64,000 nucleotides of DNA from Symsagittifera roscoffensis (taxonomy: Eukaryota; Xenacoelomorpha; Acoela; Convolutidae). Position numbers and translations under genes: made by a program. The stretch spans positions 25,410,303 through 25,474,302 of the forward strand of contig NC_087069.1 in assembly GCF_963678635.1 (NCBI RefSeq). Direction: 5' to 3'. Shown here piece after piece: positions 11,380-23,640 of the stretch (position 1 is the first letter of the stretch; each line of letters starts with the position of its first letter). The notes under the pieces were generated by a model that worked only from the letters and a program-made list of their open reading frames with translations, made no database searches and was not told where the DNA came from.

Positions 11380-13160
11380 AACAAACCTCTAAGTGCAATA
11401 CAAAAACTCAGCTTTGTGAAATCGTTTAGCATTTTGATAGTTATTTTAATATACTTAAAGATCGGCCATTAGCGTGATTACTGCACGATACTTAAATAGG
11501 GAATTTTTTTGCATCAATTTAAGAAACGTATAGTTTTAAATTCAATCTATCTTCAGAAATGAAATTTTACTTCAAGAATTGATGTCAAGGCTTGCTAAAA
11601 CTTTTTTTATGGATGTAACATCACTATTTGTTCAGTTATATCCTTATATTGGGCTTTTTGGCGTTTGTAGTCATTCCAGGATACTCTACTAAAATGAGAT
11701 ATTTTAAACCGACCGACCATGCCTCAATGATTTTTAGAGCAAGAAAAATATATTTTTTTGCGGAGTACTGACTGCAGGTTTCATGTAAAACAACAAATTG
11801 AGATTAAAAAATTTTGAGAAAATTGTATGATTTTAATCAAATGATGTCTTTGTGTCGTGCAACTCTTAACAATTCCTGTGTTTCACTAAAAACCCTCTAA
11901 GTGGAATATAGAAACTCAGTTTTGTGAAAATGTTTGGCAGTTCAATAGTTATTTTAATATATTTAACGATCAGTGATTTCTGAAAGTTACAAAACTTTTT
12001 GCATACAATTGAAAAGACAAAACCAGTTAATCCTGAGGTTTTTTTCTCTTCGGTTTTTTTGCATCAAAATCAAAAAAATTCTCTTGCATCAAATTCAAAA
12101 CTGAAGAGTGATTACTGCACCATACTTAAATACGGAGTTTTTCGTGCATCAATTAAAAAACCTATAATTTTAAAATCAATCTATCTTCAGAAATGAAATT
12201 TTACCTCAAAAAAGGATGTCATGGCTTGCTAAAATTTTTTTTATGGATGTAACACCAAACAGTTTTTAATTAAATCCCTATTTTAAACTGTTAATGATAG
12301 TGAATTTGTTTTGTTTTATATTGGGCTTGGTTGCGTTTGTAGTAATTTCAGTTTACTCTACTATAAATGAGATATTTTAAAATGGCTTGAAGCAAACTTA
12401 CTTCCGAAGGAAAACGTTTTTCCCCTATAATTTAGGGAATGCCGGACAGCCAATTTTTTTTCCTTAGAGATCTCAAGATAACTTGGTAGGTTTGCTTTAT
12501 CTGAAATTCAACTTATCTTAAAATTTCCTAAGAAACTTCTAAAATTAAACTCAAAATTAAATCCCGAAACTTGAAAGAAAAAATTGTTACGAGTTAAACC
12601 CTTTAAAAGTGTTTTCACAGTTTTAACTATTCAGACTGCTTTCTTGGTCGGTTTCTATTATCTGAAATCAAAATTAGCAGTCTTAACAGTCAAAATTGTG
12701 CAAATTTTCTTTAAAAACTTCAGATTTCTTGAAATTACTTGAGTTGCAGAGAAGTGAAGTATACAAAGATAACAGTCATGACAGTCAAAACTATCTAAAA
12801 AATTTTAAATGAGTGATCTTGAAACAATTTTTTTCTTTCAACAGATTCAGTTGGAATAAAGTGAAGTAAATTCTATTAAAAATTGTAGCAAAAGCTGGAA
12901 ACTATATAAACTGAATTAATAATTAAAAAGCTTGATATGTACATTGTTATTTTAGCGTTCACGCATCTGAAGTCTGCAAAAAACCTCAGCGTAATCTCAT
13001 TAATTTGCTATATGTTCTTTTTTCAGAAACATTAACTTTCAAGAGATTGATTGAAAATTTGTTCAAAAATCTATTCAGAAAGTCAAAATGTAAAAAAAAA
13101 GGAGAGCAAATCAATAAAAAATGGGAGAAAAGAGTATATAAGCAAGTTGGTAGCCATTAA
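11380..13160 (+). repeat. block Q and start of W, paired with 14190-15400
   Basis: Unit 2 counterpart of the Q block. It pairs with the inverted copy to its right, making a large imperfect hairpin around the half palindrome. It keeps about 0.3 kb (12135-12440) missing in unit 1. Confidence 0.6.
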
Positions 13161-13443
13161 AAAAATAAAAAAGCATGAAAGAAACTAAACTATTTCACTT
13201 TATAAAATTTTGCACTATATTTGCACACTGGGGAGTTTAAATAAGCAGATAATGAATGCATTAAAACATGGCCAAAAACTTTTCTTTTTTGATCTGAGAC
13301 ACTAATGACCACTCTGTCGTAAATTCTGAAATTCACAAGCTAAACGTTGAGTATTCGAGTGTTAATAATTAATTCCATTGATAACTTATTTAGTTTTTCC
13401 CGATTAAATTTTACGCGTTTAAATTTACTTTTTCCCGATTAAA

Positions 13444-13743
13444 GTCAATCAACAGAAATATTCAAGATTCAAAATAGTTGTACAAAAAATCGCATTTGCA
13501 AAGAAAAACATGACATACATCAAAAAGCAAGAAAAATGTGAAATTGAAGGTATTCAAGTTTCAGTTTTTGAAGAATTAGGCTCTTATCTTTTTACGTCGG
13601 TAATCTTTCAGCGAAGTACTCATCAGATAAATCTGCAAAATTTCTGGGTAATGAATTTTGACAGGTTGAATGCTTACAAATTTAATCAAAAAACAGTTTT
13701 TTCTTTTACAAATTTGAGATCATTTTTACCTTTTCAACCTTAA
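13444..13743 (+). CDS. repeated small open frame in W block, copy 3
   Basis: Open for 99 codons to TAA at 13741. It carries an ATG (13510) within the frame. Compared with the copy at 6290 it differs by a few amino acids (for example S to R, K to E and P to S near the middle) and an extra codon near the end. Keeping the frame in two of four diverged copies is weak evidence for past coding function. Product unknown. Confidence 0.3.
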   Translation, partial: VNQQKYSRFKIVVQKIAFAKKNMTYIKKQEKCEIEGIQVSVFEELGSYLFTSVIFQRSTHQINLQNFWVMNFDRLNAYKFNQKTVFSFTNLRSFLPFQP

Positions 13744-13871
13744 CCTTCAATACTTCTCATCTACAAGTAATTCAAAAAAAAATTGTGATAATCTAAGGTA
13801 ACTTTTGGCGAATGGAACTTTGAATTATTTTAAAGTAACCATTAATTTGCGAAACATTTTCACAAAGCTGA

Positions 13872-14190
13872 ATTTCTAATTTTCAAACTGGTGGTTTGTA
13901 GTAAGACACGACACAAAGACATCATTTGAGTAAAATCAATCAAACTTCTCACAGTTTTTAAATCCCACTTCTTGTTTAACATGAAGCCTGCAGTCAGTAT
14001 TCCCGGAAAAAATACATATCTAGCTCTACAAATTATTGAGGCATGGCCGGTCGGTTTAGCGGGAAATAGTTAACCCGACGTTATTCCTCGATACGATCCG
14101 CAGGAACGCCTTCATTGGTGTAATCAATGCTTTACAGTTTTAAATGTTTTAAAATTGAAAATTGGTGTGCAGCAAACTGTTTGCCAAGTA
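13872..14190 (+). repeat. half palindrome in unit 2
   Basis: Counterpart of the half palindrome at 6715, again followed by a short TTAATTTAATTTTG array (about 14190-14265). Confidence 0.65.
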
Positions 14191-15399
14191 CTTAATTTAA
14201 TTTAATTTTGCCTTAATTTAATTTAATTTTGTTCTTAATTTAATTTAACTTGATTTAATTTTGTCCATGTTTTTACATTTTTCTAACCTCCTAAAATACT
14301 CTTTTCTCCCATTTTTCACTGAATTGCTCTCACTTTTTTAAACATTTTGACTCTCTGAGTTGATTTTTGAATAAATTGTCAATCATTCTTTCGAAATTTA
14401 ACATTTATGAAGAAACAAATAACAATTTATTGAGGTAACGCGAAGGTTTATTTTGCAGACTTGAGAAGCGTGAACGCTAAAATGACAATTTGAAAAACCA
14501 ATCTATTTAAAAAATAATCCATTTTTTATAGTTTTCAACTTGTGTTACAATTTTTAAAAGAACGTACTTCACTTCTTTTTGAAAGAAACTGTTGAAAAAA
14601 AAAATGTTATAAGATTACTCATTTAGTAATTTTTAAATATTTTTGACTGTTAAAACTGTTATCTTTGTACAATTGTCTTCTCTGCATCCTAAGATATTAC
14701 ATAAAATCTCAAGTTTTCCTCAAAAACTTTGCACAGTTTTGGCTGTTAACACTAATAATTTTGATTTCAGATAAAAAGCAACCGACCAAGAAAGCAACCT
14801 CAACAGTCAAAACTCTGAAGACACCTTTTAAGGGTTTACCTCATAACGATTTTTTCTTTCATATTGCAATCGAAAAAATTTTCTTAAGAAATTTTAAGAT
14901 AAATTGAAAATCAGATAAAGCAAACCTAACAAGATATTTTTATGAACTCTTAGGAAAAAAATTGTCTGTCCTGTATTCCCTAAATTACTGAGGAAAAATG
15001 TTTTCTTTAGGAAGCAAATTTGCTTAAAGCCATTTGAAAATACCTCAATTTTAGTGGAGTACTCCAAATTACTACAAACGCCACCAAGCCTAATATAAAA
15101 AAAACAAATTCACTAAAATTAACAGTTCAACGTAAGTATATAACTCAACATAGTGTGGTGTTATATCCATAATAAAGTTTTAGCAAGCCATGACATCATT
15201 TATTGAGGTAAACGTTTTTTCTGAAGATAGATAGAACTGAAAAATATAGATTTTTTCAATTGGTGCAAAAAAACTCCGTATTTAAGTATGGTGCAGTAAA
15301 ATCTCTCCAATTTTCTAAATTGAGCAAAAATAAACAAAATTTTTTGAATTGATGCAAAAAAACTTAAAAGTAAATTAAACCTCAGGAAAGATTTTACAG

Positions 15400-16900
15400 A
15401 AGGTTTGAGATTTTTAAAAAGCAAGAAAAAAAATTATATTGAACATGTTTGCAAATGTGTCCCAGACTTGTGAGGTTCAAAAGCAAAACTTTCATGTTTT
15501 TGTAAATACTGTTATAATTTAATGCATAAGCACACTCGCAATTCATGCGTACAATCTGACAAACGTGTTGTACCTAAAACGTATCTGTAGAAAAAAAGTC
15601 TTTCAAACTTTATAGCAAAAACAATATGGAATTAAATAAATTCTTTTTAAATAACATTTATACGTCTCAAATGTTTTGTAATTGCATAAGTGAAAATATT
15701 TTGACAAAAGTACACGAAAACAAATAGAATAAGAGGATTACATGTGAACAAAGATTACGAAAAGAAGGCCTATAAGATCACTTAAACAACTCGAAAGAGC
15801 AAACCAAGCCACAGGTAGACAAAAGTAGAACAGAGCTGTATTATCTTCTGCATGGATGTCCATGCAAAGAGTCTTGTGCAAAACTCTAAAACTTTCAAAC
15901 AAAAGATAAATTTTAAGATGAAATTTAGGCCATACTTATTTTCTTAGTTGTATATGAGCGTCTCAGGTCTCTGAATGCCTCCGCTTAGCAAGTGCAAGAA
16001 TATTTTTTTATCAAAAATTACTTGAGATCACTCATACGTTAAAATGCACAGGCACGCACAAAAAAAACGTCCAAATATTAAGATCACATACGTGAAAAAA
16101 ATAACACTTCCTCATTGTGTATCTGGTAAGTTATGTACCTTAATAGTTTGTAGTGAGTAAAAGTCTAGACTGTTTTGGATAAATAGTCATACCTCTGCTT
16201 GAATTCATACATATTATACGTTATTGGTAAGCGCTTAACGAAAAACATATTTAAAAATTTTTAAACAATCATCACTACATAACTACTTAAGCACATGCGC
16301 ACACTCCACCATACACACTTTGTCAACCCATACACAAATATCTGGTACTTTTTGGTACTTACATACCTTCCCGAGTAATAAGTCTGCGTCTTCCAGACAA
16401 TTCAGAAACCATTTAAATATATATAAATATTGTTGAAGTTTTAGGTCTCAGTTTGGCTCATCAGACATATAATTGATTAGTTAGAAGTACAAAGTACCAT
16501 AGAAACATAAAACACACACTGTTTCTGTGAGCACATGCGTCATCTTCATCTAATCTATATGTACGCAGAATTTTTCGATAAGTCTCGTTTATACATACAT
16601 CGAGGAACCATTTAGACATGAACAACAAATCAACAAATATCACCTAGGCAGGCATACACAAAAAGTTTTATAGAACATCTAGAGTTTCTAGTCAGCTATT
16701 TTTGAAATTTCTAGCAGAATAACCTAGATTTTTTTAGGGTTTAATTCCAGTTGTAGTTACACATTCTAAAAAGCTTTGAAACACTGTTAAAATATATCCT
16801 AATGTTTTTATGGATACTTACCGTATATATAAATTTAATGGGCTACAAAACCTACATATATCATAGAAACGCAAATCCATGAATGAAACATATATAAAAC
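15400..16900 (-). repeat. inverted arm segment V' in unit 2
   Basis: Full-length version of the inverted arm segment inside the array, near-collinear with 19565-21060. Ends where W resumes at about 16905. Confidence 0.6.
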
Positions 16901-17528
16901 TATCTAAAAAATTTTAAATGAATGATCTTATAACAATCTTTTTCTTTCAACAGATTCATTCTAAATAAAGTGAAGTAAATTCTATTAAAAATTGTAGCAA
17001 AAATTGTAGCTGGAAAATATATAAACTGAATTAATAATTAAAAAGCTTGATATGTACATTGTTATTTTAGCGTTCACGTTTCTGAAGTCTGCAAAAAACC
17101 TCAGCGTAATCTCATTAAATTGCTATATGTTCCTTTTCAGAAACATTAATTTTCAAGAGATTGATTGAAATTTGGTTCAAAAATATTTTCAGAAAATCAA
17201 AATGTAAAAAAAGGAGAGCAAATCAATAAAAATGGTAGAAAAGAGTATATAAGCAAGTTGCTAGCCATAAAGAAAATAAAAAAGCATGAAAGAAACTAAA
17301 CTAATTCACTATATAATACATTGCACTATATTTTCACACTGGGGAGTTTCAATAAGCAGATAATGAATGCATTAAAACATGGCCAAAAACTTTTTTTTTT
17401 GATCTGAGACACTAATGACCACTCTGTCGTAAATTCTGAAATTCACAAGCTAAACGTTGAGTATTCGAGTGTTAACAAATAATTCTATTGATAACTTATT
17501 TTGTTTTTCCCGATTAAATTTTACGCAA

Positions 17529-17820
17529 GTCAATCAACAGAAATATTCAAGATTCAAAATAGTTGTACAAAAAATCGCATTTGAAAAGAAAAATATTACA
17601 TAATCGAAAAAATAGAAAAAATTGAAATTAAAGGAATTCAAGTTTCAGTTTTTGAAGAATTAGGCCCTTATCTTTTTACGTCGGTAATCTGTCAGCAAAG
17701 TACTCATCAGATAATTATGCAAATTTTCTGGGTAATGAATTTTGACATGTTGAATGCTTACAAATTTAATCAAAAAATCAGTTTTTTTTAATTTTGAGAT
17801 CATTTTTACCTTTTCAACCT
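17529..17820 (+). pseudogene. W-block frame, copy 4, broken
   Basis: Same segment as 6290-6586, with in-frame stops near 17590 and 17605 and a shift that restores the downstream reading. Not functional. Confidence 0.25.
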
Positions 17821-17947
17821 TAACATTCAATACTTCTCATCTACAAGTAATCCAACAAAAAATTGTGATAACTCAAGGTAATTTTTGGCGAATGGAACTT
17901 TTAATTATTTTAAAGTAACCATTAGTTTGCTAAACATTTTCACAAAG

Positions 17948-18850
17948 CTGAATTTCTAAATTTCACACTGGTGGTTTGTAGTAAGACACGACACAAAGAC
18001 ATCGTTTGAATAAAATCAAACAAACTTCTCAAAGTTGTTTAGTCCCACTTCTTGTTTAACATGAAGCCTGCAGTCAGTATTCCCGTAAAAAATACATATC
18101 TAGCTCTACAAATCATTGAGGCATGGCCGGTCGGTTTAGCGGGAAATAGTTAACCCGACGTTATTCCTCGATACGATCCGCAGGAACGCCTCCATTGGTG
18201 TAATCAATGCTTTACAGTCTTAGACGTTTCAACATTGAATACTGGTCGAGCAAACTGTACGCCAAGTAGTTAATCGAAAGCAATTAAGCAGAAAAATATC
18301 TATCTACTAAGTTGATAGTTTCTAATTCCTTAGAAATGCTTCAAAACTTCATATGTTTTCTTTTTAATTAATTGAACCAACGCCAGTCTCAACTAAAATA
18401 GACGCCATAATCAGGCAAAACATCAATTTAAGCCAGAACACGAGTAATACAATTAATTTTAAACTTCACATATGAAAATTTGAAGTGTTTCTAAGGAATT
18501 AGAAACTATCAATTCGGTAGATAGATAGTTTTATGCGTACTTTTTTTTCGATTACGTACTTGGCAAAGAGTTTGCTGCACACCAATTTTCAATTTTAAAA
18601 CTTTTAAAACTGTAAAGCATTGATTACACCAATGGGAGGCATTTCTGCGGAGCGTATCGACGAGCAACGTCGGCTTAGCTATTTCCCGCTAAACGGACCT
18701 GCCATGCCTCAAGGATTTGTAGAGCACGAAGTGTGTTTTTTTCCCGGAATACTGACTGCAGACTTCTTGTAAAACAACAAATTGGGGTTAAAAAACTTTT
18801 GAGATGTTTGTATGATTTTATTCAAATGATGTCTTTATGTCGTGCAACTT
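17948..18850. repeat. 0.9 kb palindrome, copy 3
   Basis: Same two-half structure as the other two, with more substitutions (for example GGTCGAGCAAACTG in place of GGTGGAGCAAACTG). It continues directly into the inverted Q block. Confidence 0.7.
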
Positions 18851-19585
18851 TTGTCCATGTTTTTTAATGGCTACCAACCTCTTAAAATACTCTTTTCTTT
18901 CATTTTTCAATGAATTGCTCTCACTTTTTTAAACATTTTGACTCTTTGAGTTAATTTTTGAACAATTCTCTCCAAATTTAACATTTATGAAAAAACAAAT
19001 ATCAATTTTTTGAGGTTACGAGAAGATTTTTTTGCAGACTTGAGAAGCGTGAACGCTAAAATGATAATTTAAAAAACCAATCAGAAATTTTAGGATAAGT
19101 TGAAAATCAGATAAAGCAAACCTAACAAGATATTTTATGAATTCTTAGGAAAAAAATTCTCTAAATTATTGCGGAAAAATGTTTGAAAAACCATTTGAAA
19201 ATACCTCAATTTTAGTAGAGTAACCTAATTACTACAAACGTCACCAAGCCTAATATAAAAAAAACAAATTCACTAAAATTAACAGTTCAACGTAAGTATA
19301 TAACTCAACATAGTGTGGTTTTATCACCATAATAAAGTTTTAGCAAGCCATGACATCATTTTTTAAGGTAAACGTTTTTTCTGAAGATAGATAGAACTGA
19401 AAACTATAGATTTTTTCAGTTGGTGCGAAAAAACTCCGTATGTAAGTATGGTGCAGTAAACACTCTTCAATTTTCTAAATTGAGCAAAAATGAACAAAAT
19501 TTTTGTAATTGATGCAAAAAAACCTAAAAGTAAATTAAACCTCAGGAAAAAAGTGGGGTCTTTCAATTGGACACAGAAGGTTTGA
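17948..19585 (+). repeat. truncated tandem unit 3
   Basis: Begins with the same palindrome (17948-18850) but passes directly into a shortened inverted Q block (18850-19585) and then the right arm. The W, half-palindrome and first Q blocks are missing. Confidence 0.65.
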
Positions 19586-19589
19586 GATT

Positions 19590-22500
19590 TTTAAAAAGCG
19601 AGAATAAATATTATGTTGAACATGTTTGCAGATGTGTCCCAGATTTGCGAGGTTCAAAAGCAAAACTTTCATATTTTGTGAATACTGTTATAATTGAGTA
19701 CAAAAGAACACTCGCAATTCATGCGTACAATCTGGCAAACGTGTTGTACCTAAATTGTGTCTGTAGAAAAAAAGTCCTTCAAACTTTCTAGCAAAAACAT
19801 TATGGAGTTAAATGAGTTCTTTTTAACTAACATTTATACGTCTCAAATGTTTTGTAATTGCATAAGTGAAAATATTTTGACAAAAATACACGAAAACAAA
19901 CAGAACAAGAGAATTACATATGAACAAAGATTACGAAAAGAAAGCCTATAAAATCCCTTAAACAACTCAAATGAGCAAATCAAGCCACAGGTAGACAAAA
20001 GTAGAGCTGTATTATCTTCTGCCTGGATTTCCATGCAAAGAGTCTTGTGCAAAACTCTAAAAATTTCAAACAAAAAGATAAATATTAAGATGAAATTTAG
20101 GCTATACTTATTTTCTTTGTTGTATATGAGCGTCTCAGGTCTCCGATTGCCTCCGTTTAGCAAGTGCAAGAATACTTTTTATCAAAAAATACATGAGATC
20201 ACTCATACGTTAAAATGCACAGGCACGCACAAAAAAAACGTCCAAATAGTTATGATCACATACGTGAAAAAAATAACACTTACTCATTGTGTATCTGGTA
20301 AGTGATGTACATTAATAGTTTGTAGTGAGTAAACTGGAGTCCTCTTGAAAAAGTTTAGACTGTTTTGGATAAATAGTCATATCTCTGCTTGAATTCATAC
20401 GCATTATACGTTATTGGTTAGCGCTTAACGAAAAAAAAACATTTTAAAAATTTTAAACAATCATCACTGCATAACTACTTAAGCGCATGCGTACACTCCA
20501 CCATACACACTTTGTCAACCCATACACAAATATCTGGTACTTTTTGGTACTTACACACCTTCCCGAGTAATAAGTCTGCGTCTTCCATACAATTCAGAAA
20601 CCATTTAAATATATATAAATAATGTTGAAAATTTAGGTCTCAGTTTGGCTCATCAGACACGTAATTGATTAGTTAGAAGTACAAAGTACCATAGAAACAT
20701 AAAACACACACTGTTTCGGTGAGCATATGCGTCATCTTCATCTATATTTACGCAGAATTTTTCGATAAGTCTCGTTTATACATACATCGAGGAACCATTT
20801 AGACATGAGCAACAAATCAACAAATATCACCTAGGCAGGCATACACAGAAAGTTATATAGAAGATCTAGAGTTTCTAGTGAGCTCTTTTTGAATTTTCTA
20901 GCAGATTAACCTAGATTTTCTAGGGTTTAATTCCAGTTGTAGTTACACACCCTAAATATCTTTGAAACACTGGTAAATTATATCCTATTGTTTTCATGGA
21001 TACTTACCGCATATAATCTTTTAATGGGCTACAAAACCTACATAATTCATAGAGATGCAAATCCATGAATTAAACATACATACAGGCGTGCAGGAATAAA
21101 TACATCATACACGTAGAATTCTTGTACATTTAAACAGACAAACCTACACAAATTAGATACATGTACGCTTTTTACTTGCATAATATCTACGAACAAACAC
21201 TTAAAGAGATGTGCATGCAAAGAAATGGACGTACGTCAAAAACAAACAAACATTTACTTAAAAAAATTTCATAGTCATAGATTTTTTTAACCTATTTTCA
21301 GGGGAAAATTTAAACAGTGAGATATGCAATCAGACTGATCAATTAGTTGGGTATTTGATGTTTTTCTGTATCGATTTTTTTTTCCAATAGCACATACCAA
21401 ATAGAAAAACACTTAATTTGTGGTATTCACATATTGGGACACTACAACAGATGGGTTTCAAAGCAGCCAAATTATAAATCGAAAGCAAATTCTCTTGAAA
21501 TTAGCCAAATTTGTTGAGAGTTGGTGCCGTCTGTTTCTTTTGTTGAATCAAGTCATACTACTTGCCTACGTGCAATGACTTTTTGTTTCACAAAAATGTA
21601 TAATCAATCCTTGTAGAGAAAAGGTTTTCTGAGATTTATAAAATAGATTTTTTGTCAGGAAACATGGAGTGGTTACATTTCGCATCGGGCAGTTTTGGCA
21701 GATTTTTTAGAATATTTGCTGGGCTTTCAAAAAATTAACAAAGAAAGTGAAATTTTCTTTGAAAATTTTTTCGTGTTTTTTAATCCATATAACATCAGAT
21801 GTTGTCATGAAATTTAAAATAAATTACATATTTTTAATTATAAGAACATTGATTAAACACTATCAGTTATCTAAGAAAAAAAAATCGGAAAACCTTAGTT
21901 TCGAATCTGCTAAATACAAATCACAACATGTAATTTGAAGTAAAACTTTGGGCTATCAGATAGTTTGAAATCGTATTTTAAAACTCGTGAAGGTTTTCAA
22001 CAAGTATAAACATAGGAAAAGAAAAGTTTCACTTAAAACTGTTTTTGTTTTTGTTTCTCATACATGATGAAACAAAAGAAGATAAATTTTGAATATCAAT
22101 GAAAGTATAAAAATAATTAACTTGAGAATTAATGGTATAAAAACTGTGAGAAATTACTCTCAATTATCTGGTAAAAAATAGAAACATTAGATCAAAATAT
22201 TGAAAAATTAAATGCAAGTTTGTTTTAAACCAAAGAAAACATTGAAAAACTTCCAAATGAATATTTAGAAAAAAAAACAAATATGCTCTTTCAGACTACA
22301 AAAAAATTCTTTTTCTATCATGTATACACTTTAATGTCTTGACACCAGATGGTTTCTTTCTGCTTTGAAAAAAAAGATGGTTCATTTTAAAAATCTTTGC
22401 AAATTAGAACCAATCCTGCGCTTTTTTAACTAGCTGGCCCTCTTATTGCAATTGTTTTCAAGGATGTTAAAATTTCTCACATTAGAATATTCTGCTGCTA

Positions 22501-23640
22501 TTTGATGGCGATCAGAGTGCAAGTAGGAAATACCACTAGTTTGGCTTTGGAACGGTATGTAACAAGTCTGCACATGATCAAATTTCCTCATGCAATTTGT
22601 TGTGGCTTTTCATATGCTTTGCATTCGTAACCTTAGGCCAGAAACCATCTGCAGAAACCGTTTTCTTTTAAACCAAGCAGTACCAACAAGGTAGAAGTTG
22701 AACACTTTCTGAATTATATCTTCTGTGAACGACAAAAATTACCACAAGTTATCGTCAAAATTTCCTGCAAATGATTGAGTAGTAATTAAAACAAAGTGAA
22801 AGCAATTAATTTTTCAATTTTGCTTTTTCAGCTTCTAGAGTTTCTAAGTGGAGTTAAATTTCAGCCAGCAAAATCCTTGTTTTCAAAAACTGATGGAACC
22901 CTTGGAACGTTAAAGAGAAAAACCATCCTTAGAGACATAATGCATATAATGCAAGGGGTAATAAGGTAAGCATCGGGAATATTAGTTATACATAGAGATC
23001 AATAGTTATATGTAGAGACCATAAGTCACATTCAGAGATCATTAGCGACCACAGAGATCATTCGTTATGTAGAGATATCATCAGTCATTTATCAAAATCA
23101 TCAGTTATATCTAGGCATAATTAGTTATACCTAGGAATTTTTACTTATACTAAGGCATTAAGCGTTATACATGGGGAGTATTAGTTATATAAAAGAATCA
23201 TCAGTGATACACATGGATCATTTGTGTTACATAGGGCGAATTAGTTAATAAAAGGGGTAATTAGCTAAGCATAGGTTCATTATTGTTAAATAGGGGGATT
23301 TAACTATTCATAGGGGTAATTAGACATGCATAGTGATTTAAACCTAAAAATAGGGATCGTTAGTTATACACAGAGATCTATAGTTATACATAGGGATCAA
23401 TAATTATTATACATAGTGACCATTAATTATATACAGAAAGATGATTAGTTAAGCAAATAGATCATTGGTTATACATAGGTATAATTGGGGATCGTCTATT
23501 AATAATGCAGAAACAAAATAAAAGAAATTGAAAAAAAAATTGAATAAATGTTTTTTGAAAACAAAAAATTTAAAAAAAATAAAAAAAAAAATTTTGAAGA
23601 AAAAATTTGAAAAAAAAAAATTAAAAGAAAGTTTTTTGGG
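19590..23640 (-). repeat. right inverted arm of the foldback element
   Basis: Reverse complement of the left arm, with two extra blocks (about 20360-20870 and 21216-22310). It includes the inverted minisatellite (22970-23470) and the A-rich terminal tract (23510-23640). The Lys-rich open frame in the A-rich tract is composition-driven. Confidence 0.65.
21216..22310. other. unmatched block within right arm
   Basis: About 1.1 kb with no counterpart in the left arm. It is AT-rich, with no convincing gene; the open frame at 21747-21938 is AT-rich and unsupported. It may be an insertion, but I saw no terminal repeats. Confidence 0.4.

Larger units (their letters stand above)
10461..17947 (+). repeat. 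tandem unit 2 of foldback interior
   Basis: Same block order as unit 1 with an offset of 6827 bases at the start. The first 1.6 kb (10461-12060) is almost identical to 3634-5235, with about ten differences by eye. The rest is more diverged. Its inverted-arm block (15400-16900) is longer than in unit 1 because it keeps a 0.3 kb stretch (about 15555-15870) that unit 1 lacks. Confidence 0.7.
1..23640. mobile_element. composite foldback element with long inverted arms
   Basis: The two ends are reverse complements of each other over about 3.6 to 4 kb (1-3630 against 19590-23640). The middle is built of about 7 kb tandem units that themselves contain palindromes and inverted copies of the arms. 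Seen directly: segments at 120-170, 1918-2560 and 2575-3630 reappear inverted at 23461-23520, 22311-22960 and 19590-21215. No transposase, reverse transcriptase or other mobility gene was recognised, so if it moves it is non-autonomous. The left end may lie outside the window, because the T-rich tract runs to base 1. Alternatively this is a locally amplified satellite-like palindrome array rather than a transposon; no target-site duplication could be checked. Confidence 0.6.

Noticed and set aside
20033-20305. 90-codon frame in the right arm
   Set aside because: Not conserved in the equivalent segments at 8400-8600 and 15900-16130, where shifts and stops occur.
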